This document shows positions 1 through 6,920 of a stretch of DNA of 6,920 nucleotides, piece by piece. Origin of the DNA: an uncultured Litoreibacter sp. (GTDB lineage Bacteria; Pseudomonadota; Alphaproteobacteria; Rhodobacterales; Rhodobacteraceae); the NCBI GenBank assembly GCA_937928335.1, contig CALFWN010000201.1:1-6920 (forward strand). Reading direction: 5' to 3'. Below the pieces are notes generated by a model that ran no database searches, was not told the DNA's origin, and saw nothing but the letters and a program-made list of their open reading frames with translations. Both the position numbers and the translations under genes were made by a program. How positions within the stretch are numbered: the stretch's first letter is position 1; each line of letters begins with the position of its first letter.

Positions 1-595
1 GCTTCTGGCGGGATGCGAAGGCGGGTTTCGGTCTGCTCAATCCGGCACCGAGGGTCAGGAGGCCGTCACGGTCACCAGACAGGAGGTCAGCCTGTCCGGC
101 CCGCGCGGGTTCTGCGTGGACCCTGTCTCGACCCGTGATGCGGCGTCGCAGGCCTTTGTGGTCTTTGGCAATTGCGCCGCGATCACCGGCAACCCGACCG
201 AACCGCAGCCCTGGTTGCAGGCGGTGGTGACAGCGACGGTGACCGCAAGCGATGGCGGCCTGTCGGTGGCCCCGCAGGCCCCTGCCCTTCTGGAGTTCTT
301 TCGCACGCCCGGCGGCCGCGCCACGCTCAGCCGCACGGAAGATGCGCAGACCGTGTCTATTCTGGAAAGTTTTGTGGAGGATGGCAGCATCTATCTGCAT
401 GTCCGCGACACCAGCCCGCCGGTTTTTGGCGGGGCGCAAAACACCTATTGGCGCGGCTACACGGATGCGGATGGGACCGTGGTGGCTTTGTCGGTCATTG
501 GCTTCGAAGGCACGCCGATATCCGGCAGCGACGGCATCAGCGTGCTGCGCGGCTTTGTGGATCGGAACAAACGGGCGGCGGTGGCCTCCAACTGA
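1..595 (+). CDS. Uncharacterised lipoprotein, 5' end outside window
   Basis: The reading frame is open from base 2 to a TGA at 593-595, giving 197 visible residues with no start in view. The first visible residues are L-L-A-G-C, a good lipobox with the lipidated Cys at bases 14-16, so only the start and hydrophobic part of the signal peptide are missing. The mature protein would be about 193 residues. Residue +2 is Glu rather than Asp, which by the enterobacterial rule favours the outer membrane; whether the rule holds here is uncertain. After a Gly/Ser/Gln-rich linker comes a compact domain with two further cysteines (GFCVD and FGNCAA, 20 residues apart) that could form a periplasmic disulfide. 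There are no transmembrane segments after the lipobox and no catalytic motif that I recognise. A GTG at 116 could be taken as a start, but it lies inside the mature domain and would remove the lipobox. The lipoprotein call is strong; the function is unknown. Confidence 0.8.
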   Translation, partial: LLAGCEGGFRSAQSGTEGQEAVTVTRQEVSLSGPRGFCVDPVSTRDAASQAFVVFGNCAAITGNPTEPQPWLQAVVTATVTASDGGLSVAPQAPALLEFFRTPGGRATLSRTEDAQTVSILESFVEDGSIYLHVRDTSPPVFGGAQNTYWRGYTDADGTVVALSVIGFEGTPISGSDGISVLRGFVDRNKRAAVASN

Positions 596-689
596 GATGT
601 GACCGCGTTTATTACTGCGAAACCATTGTTTGAAATATAGAAACAGTGCTACCGCTGAATGCGCGGAGATTTCGGAGAAACGCCCCCTG
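596..689 (+). promoter_or_regulatory. Intergenic region with weak candidate promoter
   Basis: This 94-nt gap before the DUF6478-type gene is clearly richer in A/T than its surroundings between about 608 and 647. A possible -10 element is TATAGA (636-641), with only poor -35 matches around 612-617. A weak inverted repeat, ATTGTTT (625-631) with AAACAGT (641-647, one G-T pair), overlaps it. A GGAG at 674-677 is the likely ribosome binding site of the next gene, 12 nt before the ATG at 690. No convincing terminator follows the lipoprotein gene, so read-through from it cannot be excluded. Confidence 0.3.
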
Positions 690-1463
690 ATGATGGACCG
701 GCTGAAAGAGTTTGTCAGACGCAGCATTCACACGCGCAGCCTTGCCCGGTGGGATGACGCGGCGCGTGAGGCAGAGCAGATCGACCTTCATCAGCTGCGC
801 CAGATGCGCTCGCGGGCGCGTCAGATGCGCCGCCGGGTTGACCAGATCACCCATATTGCCGACGGGCGGCTGACCCTGCCCAGGGTGGGCACCAACGCCA
901 TCCGCAAGCCCGCGCAATCGGACTGGTCGCACCGGCCCGAGCTGTGGCGCGGGCCGATTTCGCCCAAGGGCATGGCCGCGGTGAAGAGCCGCACGCGGAT
1001 CGGGCAATCGGCCACGCTTTATCATGACTGCGATATTTCCGAGCTGACGCTGCGCCAGCTGCGCAACTCGCGCGACGGTGATCTGGCACCCTTTGGGCTG
1101 CGGATGGACGTGTTCAAGTTTGACGGCTCGTTTCTGAGCCTTGTGCTGGACCTGCCTGACAGCGCCGTAGACGGGTTGCGCCAGACCCATATTCTGCGGA
1201 TGGAGGCCGAGGTGGAGACCGAAAAACCGCTGGAAATTTTTGCCCGGCTGAACATTAAGTTTGGGCCAAACGTGGAACAGGTGGTACGAGAGCTGCCATT
1301 GGACGGCGGCGAAATGGTGGTTGAGTTTGACCTGGCCCATACCAAGATCAGCGAGAAACGGCTGGAGCGGCTGTGGATCGACCTGATTTTCGACGGGCCG
1401 GAGATGAACGAGATCAACCTTCGGGACGTCACCTTCTCGCGGCGTCCTCGCGCAGATTTCTAG
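690..1463 (+). CDS. DUF6478-type protein of unknown function
   Basis: The product is 257 residues and soluble, with no signal peptide or membrane segment. I recognise it, from memory of the family and not by a search, as the DUF6478 type found in Rhodobacteraceae. Residues 1-55 are basic and predicted helical, with many Arg residues (for example RSRARQMRRR around 40-49). A conserved-looking block follows: GRLTLPRVGTNAI (59-71), WSHRPELWRGP (79-89), YHDCDISELTLRQLRN (111-126) and FGLRMDVFKFDGSFLS (135-150). The second half looks like a beta-rich domain ending in LRDVTFSRRPRADF. The ATG at 690 was chosen because it follows a GGAG at 674-677; the ATG at 693 is nearly as good. A TTG at 630 in the same frame would add 20 residues of unlike composition and has no ribosome binding site. 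It is probably co-transcribed with the next gene, 12 nt downstream. No biochemical function is known to me. Confidence 0.85.
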   Translation: MMDRLKEFVRRSIHTRSLARWDDAAREAEQIDLHQLRQMRSRARQMRRRVDQITHIADGRLTLPRVGTNAIRKPAQSDWSHRPELWRGPISPKGMAAVKSRTRIGQSATLYHDCDISELTLRQLRNSRDGDLAPFGLRMDVFKFDGSFLSLVLDLPDSAVDGLRQTHILRMEAEVETEKPLEIFARLNIKFGPNVEQVVRELPLDGGEMVVEFDLAHTKISEKRLERLWIDLIFDGPEMNEINLRDVTFSRRPRADF

Positions 1464-1469
1464 GGGAGG
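1462..1469 (+). promoter_or_regulatory. Strong ribosome binding site overlapping upstream stop
   Basis: AGGGGAGG lies 6 nt before the ATG at 1476 and shares bases with the TAG stop (1461-1463) of the preceding gene. This arrangement allows ribosomes ending the first gene to start on the second, and supports joint expression of the pair. Confidence 0.75.
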
Positions 1470-1475
1470 CGTGCG

Positions 1476-1844
1476 ATGGCAGATATGACACTGACCAAGA
1501 CCCGCATCCAGGCGGGGGTCTATGAAGGGGTGCTCAGCGGGGTCTCGGACCCAAAGCTACAGGCACTGATCGAAGGCCAACCCGTAGAGACCCTGAGCGT
1601 CACGCCCGAGGAGGGTGGCACCGATTGCTGGTCAGTGCGGCTGGCTATTCCGCGTGAGGTACTGACAGATGGTGTGCAAACCTTCCTGATCACCGATCAG
1701 GAGACGGGCGACACGCTGGACAGTTTTACAATCGTCACCGGCGAGCCGTTGGATGACGACCTGCGCGGCGAGATTGACCTGTTGCGGGCCGAGCTGGACA
1801 TGCTGAAGAAAGCCTTCCGCCGCCATTGTGTCGAGACCGGTTAG
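1476..1844 (+). CDS. Small acidic hypothetical protein, partner of DUF6478-type gene
   Basis: The product is 122 residues, acidic, and has no signal peptide or membrane segment. Residues 1-90 appear to form a small beta-rich domain: a repeated pattern of short strands (RIQAGVYEGVLSG, ETLSVTPEEGG, CWSVRLAIP, VQTFLITDQETGDTLDSFTIVTG). Residues 92-117 form a charged amphipathic helix (DDDLRGEIDLLRAELDMLKK) that could be a coiled coil for self-association or for binding a partner, followed by a basic tail with one Cys (RRHCVETG). The start is fixed by the strong ribosome binding site just upstream. The gene follows the DUF6478-type gene by 12 nt, so the two are probably one operon. Its stop overlaps the stop of the convergent transporter gene. 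I do not recognise a named family, and I assign no function. Confidence 0.82.
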   Translation: MADMTLTKTRIQAGVYEGVLSGVSDPKLQALIEGQPVETLSVTPEEGGTDCWSVRLAIPREVLTDGVQTFLITDQETGDTLDSFTIVTGEPLDDDLRGEIDLLRAELDMLKKAFRRHCVETG

Positions 1845-3007
1845 GCGCGCGGCGTTGCGGTGCTGAAGGCGCGGGCGAAGAGCAGACCCGCCAGCGCGGC
1901 AAGCCCCGCCATAATGACCAACATGCCTGAATAGCCCACCTGCCCCCAGATAAGCGCCCCGATATAGGGCGCTACGGCGAAACCGATCAGGTAGGGCATG
2001 GCCAGCGCGCCGGATTTGGCGCCGAAATTCTGCTGACCCAGCACATGCCGCGCGATCAAGGGCCGGATCACGCTGACCGTCCCGTAAGCTGCGCCAAAAA
2101 GCAGAATAAACAGCGGCAACGCTTTGCCTGCCGTGGCGGGCAGCAACAGCAATGCGGCGGTGAGGGCCAGAATGGCGCCCGCTGCCACCCGGCTCAATGT
2201 CACATATGGACCTGCCCACATCAACGCGACACGCCCGGCCACCTGCATGGGACCGATGAGGGATGCGGCAATCACGGCATCTTTGGGCGCGATTTGGAAG
2301 CTCTCGAAAATCGGCAGCACATGCTGGATCACCGCGCTTTGTACCAAGGCAACCAGGCCAAGCGCGGCTGCCAGAAACCAGCATGCCCTGGTGCGCAGGA
2401 CCGCGTGATCCGGGTGTGCTTTTATCTGGCGGTCCGGGAGGCTGTCGCGCTCCAGCCGTGCCGCGCCCCATGCCAGTAACGGGGCTGCCGCCACAATGAC
2501 TGCCAGCCCGAAGACCACCACCGTCACCCGCCAGCCAAACTCCGTTGTCAGCGCATAGGCAGAGGGGAAGCTGAGCGTAGAGGCCAGCCCCGCCCAAAGC
2601 GTCACCCAGATGATCGGGTCACGGGCCTTTGCGCCTCGGGCGCGGGTGATCACCGCGAAACAGGCCTCATAAAGGCAGCCCGACATGGCGAACCCCATAC
2701 AGGCCCAGATAAGATAGAACTGCCAAAGTGCCGTGATCTGCGACAGCGCAATCAGAAGCACCCCGGCGATGATCGCGGCCACGGGCATCACGGCGGGGCC
2801 ACGGGCCTGGTCGATGAGCCTGCCCGCAACCGGGGCGGCCAGCGCGGAGCAAAGCAGCGCGGTGGCGATGGCAAGCGACAGCTGCGGCTTGGTGAAGCCA
2901 AGCGTGGCCTCCCATTGCAGAACCAGCGCGGGGAAGACGTAATAGAGCCCGGCCCAAACCAGCGTCTGGCCAAGGGCGAGGGCAAGGATGGGCGGGTCTT
3001 TCAGCAT
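1841..3007 (-). CDS. Major facilitator superfamily (MFS) transporter
   Basis: The product is 388 residues and very hydrophobic, with about 12 predicted membrane segments: six before and six after a charged cytoplasmic loop at about residues 181-208 (ARLERDSLPDRQIKAHPDH). This is the usual MFS layout and length. A motif-A-like sequence, GRLIDQARG (62-70), lies in the loop between segments 2 and 3. The family moves small molecules across the inner membrane using ion gradients; the substrate cannot be read from the sequence. The start chosen is the ATG at 3007-3005, preceded by AAGAGG. An ATG 15 nt further upstream (MKRGV) has no ribosome binding site, and the longer open frame beyond it is antisense to fadH. 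The gene is divergent from fadH over 123 bp and convergent with the small protein gene, its TAA overlapping that gene's TAG. A link to fatty-acid or CoA-ester metabolism is suggested only by this position. Confidence 0.93.
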   Translation of the reverse strand: MLKDPPILALALGQTLVWAGLYYVFPALVLQWEATLGFTKPQLSLAIATALLCSALAAPVAGRLIDQARGPAVMPVAAIIAGVLLIALSQITALWQFYLIWACMGFAMSGCLYEACFAVITRARGAKARDPIIWVTLWAGLASTLSFPSAYALTTEFGWRVTVVVFGLAVIVAAAPLLAWGAARLERDSLPDRQIKAHPDHAVLRTRACWFLAAALGLVALVQSAVIQHVLPIFESFQIAPKDAVIAASLIGPMQVAGRVALMWAGPYVTLSRVAAGAILALTAALLLLPATAGKALPLFILLFGAAYGTVSVIRPLIARHVLGQQNFGAKSGALAMPYLIGFAVAPYIGALIWGQVGYSGMLVIMAGLAALAGLLFARAFSTATPRA

Positions 3008-3011
3008 CACA

Positions 3012-3017
3012 CCTCTT
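3012..3017 (-). promoter_or_regulatory. Ribosome binding site of the MFS gene
   Basis: On the minus strand AAGAGG stands 4 nt before the ATG at 3007. It lies inside the first codons of a possible longer form starting at 3022, which itself has no such site, so it decides the start. The spacing is slightly short. Confidence 0.6.
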
Positions 3018-3022
3018 TTCAT

Positions 3023-5155
<2,133 letters not shown>

Positions 5156-5173
5156 TTTGCCGATACCCCAATA

Positions 5174-5203
5174 AAACAAGGGAAAATGCCAGTTTCCTTG
5201 TTT
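5174..5203 (+). terminator. Hairpin after fadH, possible terminator or operator
   Basis: AAACAAGG-G-AAA (5174-5185) pairs with TTTCCTTGTTT (5193-5203): 11 base pairs with one bulged G and a 7-nt loop. It starts 18 nt after the fadH stop, and its T-rich 3' arm could serve in termination. The stem is A/T-rich and no separate U run follows, so it is not a textbook terminator. Its place upstream of the LysR gene also allows a role as a protein-binding palindrome. Confidence 0.4.
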
Positions 5204-5320
5204 CCGTGCCCTAACCAATCCCCACAGAAACCGCTGAATAGTCGCGGCAAGTTCACGGTTCTGCCCCATTTCGCGGCCAAACCCTCATCAACCGTCAAGT
5301 GTTATTTGAGGTGTCTGCTA
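5204..5320 (+). promoter_or_regulatory. Upstream region of the LysR-family gene
   Basis: The stretch between the hairpin and the lysR-type start shows no good -35/-10 pair. GAGG at 5308-5311, 9 nt before the ATG at 5321, is the ribosome binding site and decides the start. A short symmetric element, TCAA(N7)TTGA, at 5295-5309 just before the start, is a weak candidate for autoregulatory binding; it does not fit the T-N11-A LysR consensus exactly. Confidence 0.35.
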
Positions 5321-6226
5321 ATGGACCGTCTGACTGAAATGGAAGCCTTTGCCACGGTTGTGGATCAAGGTGGATTCACAGACGCGGCCCGTAAAATGGG
5401 AATTTCGAAATCTGCCGTTTCGAAACATGTATCGTCTCTGGAAAGCCGCCTTGGTGCGCGCCTTCTCAACAGAACGACGCGCCGCGTCAGCCCGACAGAG
5501 ATCGGGCTTGCCTATTACGACCGCGCTCGTCGCGTATTAAACGATGCGGGGGAGGCCGACGCGCTGGTATCCTCCATGCAATCTGCACCTTCAGGGCTTT
5601 TGCGCATCTCTGTTGCCACCGATTTCGGCGTCAACCATATGTCCCCGATACTCGGCGACTTTTTGGCGGATTTTCCCGATATCACCGTGAATATGGTGCT
5701 CAACAACCGCTATGTTGAACTGATCTCAGAAGGGTTTGATCTGGCCATCCGCATTGGCGAGATGGAAGACAGCTCGCTGCGGGCCCGTAAACTTACGGAA
5801 ACCAGCAAGCGTCTGATCGCGGCACCCAGCTATTTTGAACAATATGGCCGTCCCGAGAAGATCGATGACCTGAACGAGCATAAGCTGCTGCATTATTCGA
5901 ACCAATCTGCCGGCAATGTCTGGAAGCTGACCGCGCCCTCGGGCGAGAAGCGTCAGGTTCGGACCCAAGGCTGGCTGACCGTCAATGACGGGCAATCCCT
6001 GCTGAATGCCTGCGTGTCCGGCTTGGGCATCGCGTATCTGCCAAGTTTCCTTTACGCTGACGCGTTGAAAGACGGTTTGGTGGAAGAGGCGATGCCGGGC
6101 CTGCCAACGGAGTCGCAAGGCATCTACGCTGTCTATCCGCCGGGCCGCTACACGCAGCCGAAAGTGCGGACCTTCATCGATTTCCTTGTCGAAGCGTTCA
6201 AACAAAAAGGTCCCGAGACCTGGTAA
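5321..6226 (+). CDS. LysR-family transcriptional regulator
   Basis: The product is 301 residues, the normal LysR length. Residues 1-60 form the winged helix-turn-helix DNA-binding domain: MDRLTEMEAFATVVDQGGFT, then AARKMGISKSAVSKHVSSLE (22-41) as the helix-turn-helix, and LGARLLNRTTRRVSPTEIG (44-62) as the wing. A linker helix follows to about residue 85. Residues 92-295 form the periplasmic-binding-like effector domain, including the GFDLAIRIG motif (138-146) and the CVSGLGIAYLPSF stretch (231-243) usual for the family. The sequence belongs to the broad CrgA/DsdC-like group that often annotates only as LysR; the effector and targets cannot be read. The start at 5321 is fixed by the GAGG ribosome binding site and by the conserved M-D-R-L-T-E-M-E-A-F beginning; an in-frame ATG at 5186 would add 45 unrelated residues. 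It follows fadH in the same direction after 165 nt and converges on the OmpA-family gene. Regulation of fadH is possible but unproven. Confidence 0.95.
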   Translation: MDRLTEMEAFATVVDQGGFTDAARKMGISKSAVSKHVSSLESRLGARLLNRTTRRVSPTEIGLAYYDRARRVLNDAGEADALVSSMQSAPSGLLRISVATDFGVNHMSPILGDFLADFPDITVNMVLNNRYVELISEGFDLAIRIGEMEDSSLRARKLTETSKRLIAAPSYFEQYGRPEKIDDLNEHKLLHYSNQSAGNVWKLTAPSGEKRQVRTQGWLTVNDGQSLLNACVSGLGIAYLPSFLYADALKDGLVEEAMPGLPTESQGIYAVYPPGRYTQPKVRTFIDFLVEAFKQKGPETW

Positions 6227-6246
6227 GGCAGGATTGCAGATATCTC

Positions 6247-6271
6247 AGTGTCAGCCGTGGTTGGTGACACT
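6247..6271. terminator. Hairpin at the convergent junction, overlapping the OmpA-family stop
   Basis: AGTGTCA (6247-6253) pairs perfectly with TGACACT (6265-6271). Beyond a bulged G, CC (6255-6256) can pair with GG (6263-6264), leaving a 6-nt loop. It overlaps the stop codon of the minus-strand OmpA-family gene and is therefore well placed to end that transcript, but no U tract follows in that direction. In the plus direction TTATT follows. Confidence 0.4.
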
Positions 6272-6920
6272 TATTGGGTCGAGGTAAGTATTGCCTCGAC
6301 CCTTCTATTTTGGGTGCGGCCTTCCTCGGTCAGGTTGCTGGCCATTGGGGCAAGATATCCGACGCCGTCCGCCTCCAATTGCGCAGGCCGCACTCCTAGA
6401 TTGATGAGGCGCTGCATGGCGGCGCGTGCGCGTCGGCGCGACAGCGCTATGTTTCCCTGAAGCGCGCCTTCGGCGTCGGTGTGGCCGACCAGCGCGATTG
6501 TGCGCTCAGGTTGCGCCTTGAGATACTCTGCCAAAGCGGACAGCGTGGCGTAGTCCTGCCTTGCCAATTCAGACGACCCGGTTTCGAATTGCAGGTCTTG
6601 CAAGATGGCCGAGCCGCGGGTTTCCAGCCGCTCGATCAGCGGAGGGCCGGGTTGCGGTGCCGCGGTTTGGGTCGCGGGGGAAGGGGTTGCTTCAATGGCC
6701 GCAAGCTCTTGCCCACCCACCCGGATCATCTGCACATAGCCCAGCGTATCGCTGCGACTGACAAACAGGCTCAGATATTCCGGCACCGCACCGCCCAGCC
6801 GTTGCGCAGCGAGATATCTGAAATCGCCAAGGTCGATATGCATGTCTGGCTCGGGCAGAACCTCGGTCGTGAAGCGAAAGTCAAAGCCCCCGCAGGCGTC
6901 GGTTTCACATTCATAAAGCA
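6271..6920 (-). CDS. OmpA-family peptidoglycan-binding protein, N-terminus outside window
   Basis: The frame is open from the right edge (first full codon 6918-6916) to a TAA at 6273-6271, giving 215 visible residues with no start in view; an internal ATG at 6843 is not the start, because the residues upstream of it fit the protein. Visible residues 1-70 form a domain beginning YECETDACGGFDFRF, with two Cys that may form a disulfide, and containing an SLFVSRSDTLGYVQMIRVGG strand pattern. A Pro/Ala/Gln-rich linker follows (about 76-95). Residues about 105-213 are an OmpA C-terminal domain: LQFETGSSELA, ALVGHTDAEG (peptidoglycan-contacting Asp148), NIALSRRRARAAMQRLINLGV, GVGYLAPMASNLTEEGR and NRRVEAIL (conserved Arg 205-206). 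This domain grips the diaminopimelate of the cell wall. The N-terminal part is likely exported to the periplasm or anchored in the outer membrane, but its signal is not visible. No beta-barrel is seen. Function beyond wall binding is unknown. Confidence 0.92.
   Translation of the reverse strand, partial: LYECETDACGGFDFRFTTEVLPEPDMHIDLGDFRYLAAQRLGGAVPEYLSLFVSRSDTLGYVQMIRVGGQELAAIEATPSPATQTAAPQPGPPLIERLETRGSAILQDLQFETGSSELARQDYATLSALAEYLKAQPERTIALVGHTDAEGALQGNIALSRRRARAAMQRLINLGVRPAQLEADGVGYLAPMASNLTEEGRTQNRRVEAILTSTQ
6276..6311 (+). terminator. Likely intrinsic terminator of the LysR-family gene
   Basis: GGGTCGAGG (6276-6284) pairs perfectly with CCTCGACCC (6294-6302). The stem can extend inward by a G-T pair and two A-T pairs to a 3-nt loop. 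The T-rich tail TTCTATTTT (6303-6311) follows on the plus strand. This is the classic layout of a Rho-independent terminator for transcription from the LysR gene, whose stop is 50 nt upstream. The whole element lies within the last 14 codons of the convergent OmpA-family gene. Confidence 0.7.

Noticed and set aside
116..595. Lipoprotein gene read as a complete 159-residue protein from GTG 116
   Set aside because: The frame remains open to the left edge and encodes a lipobox there, so the GTG is an internal Val codon.
612..1340. 242-codon minus-strand open frame opposite the DUF6478-type gene
   Set aside because: Low-complexity His/Gln/Arg/Pro-rich translation, no ribosome binding site, and antisense to a gene with recognisable family blocks.
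2045..2499. Plus-strand open frames inside the MFS gene
   Set aside because: They are antisense to the transporter, with Gln/Arg/Pro/Ala-biased sequence and no start signal.
1632..2597. 321-codon minus-strand open frame overlapping the MFS gene in another frame
   Set aside because: Its translation is Arg/Gly/Cys-rich and lacks the membrane pattern, while the overlapping MFS frame gives twelve hydrophobic segments and a good start.
5295..5309. Classic LysR T-N11-A operator upstream of the regulator
   Set aside because: The symmetric TCAA...TTGA element does not have the exact spacing and lies too close to the start codon for a confident call.
5186..5320. 45-residue N-terminal extension of the LysR-family protein
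   Set aside because: The extra residues are unlike any LysR N-terminus, the ATG at 5186 sits in a hairpin loop without a ribosome binding site, and the family begins at the M-D-R-L sequence.

Overview
The window looks like chromosomal DNA of a high-GC alphaproteobacterium, most likely Rhodobacteraceae (Roseobacter group). The reasons are the GC-rich codon use, a protein that I recognise from memory as a DUF6478-type family of that group, and an OmpA-family protein with an N-terminal region typical of the same group. No database search was possible, so the taxonomy is an inference. Six genes fill nearly all the sequence; four are complete (fadH, a LysR regulator, an MFS transporter and a small hypothetical gene), the DUF6478-type gene is also complete, and the first and last genes are cut by the window edges (seven genes in total). 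I see no tRNA, rRNA, insertion sequence, CRISPR array or prophage gene.

Left part (1-1844, all + strand): the 3' part of a lipoprotein gene, entered just at its lipobox; then, after a 94-nt AT-richer gap that may hold a promoter, a two-gene unit made of a DUF6478-type protein and a small acidic protein with a C-terminal helix. These two are separated by only 12 nt and are probably co-transcribed. Neither has a known function.

Middle part (1841-5155): an MFS transporter on the - strand whose stop codon overlaps the stop of the small protein gene tail to tail, and, divergent from it across a 123-bp region, fadH, encoding NADPH-dependent 2,4-dienoyl-CoA reductase for beta-oxidation of unsaturated fatty acids. 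The divergent region carries repeated TGACGC/GCGTCA half-sites and a 21-bp-phased direct repeat, which look like an operator that could control one or both genes. The pairing raises the possibility that the transporter handles a substrate linked to fatty-acid or CoA-ester catabolism, but that is only inferred from position.

Right part (5156-6920): a hairpin follows fadH, then a LysR-family regulator on the + strand, which converges on an OmpA-family peptidoglycan-binding protein on the - strand. Two hairpins sit back to back at that junction. The stronger one, with a T-rich tail in the lysR direction, lies inside the last codons of the OmpA-family gene.

Overall this is a mostly ordinary core-genome region. 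The items most worth a second look are the divergent operator-like region, the overlapping gene ends with their embedded terminator, and the uncharacterised two-gene unit. I did not find a clear new multi-gene system.
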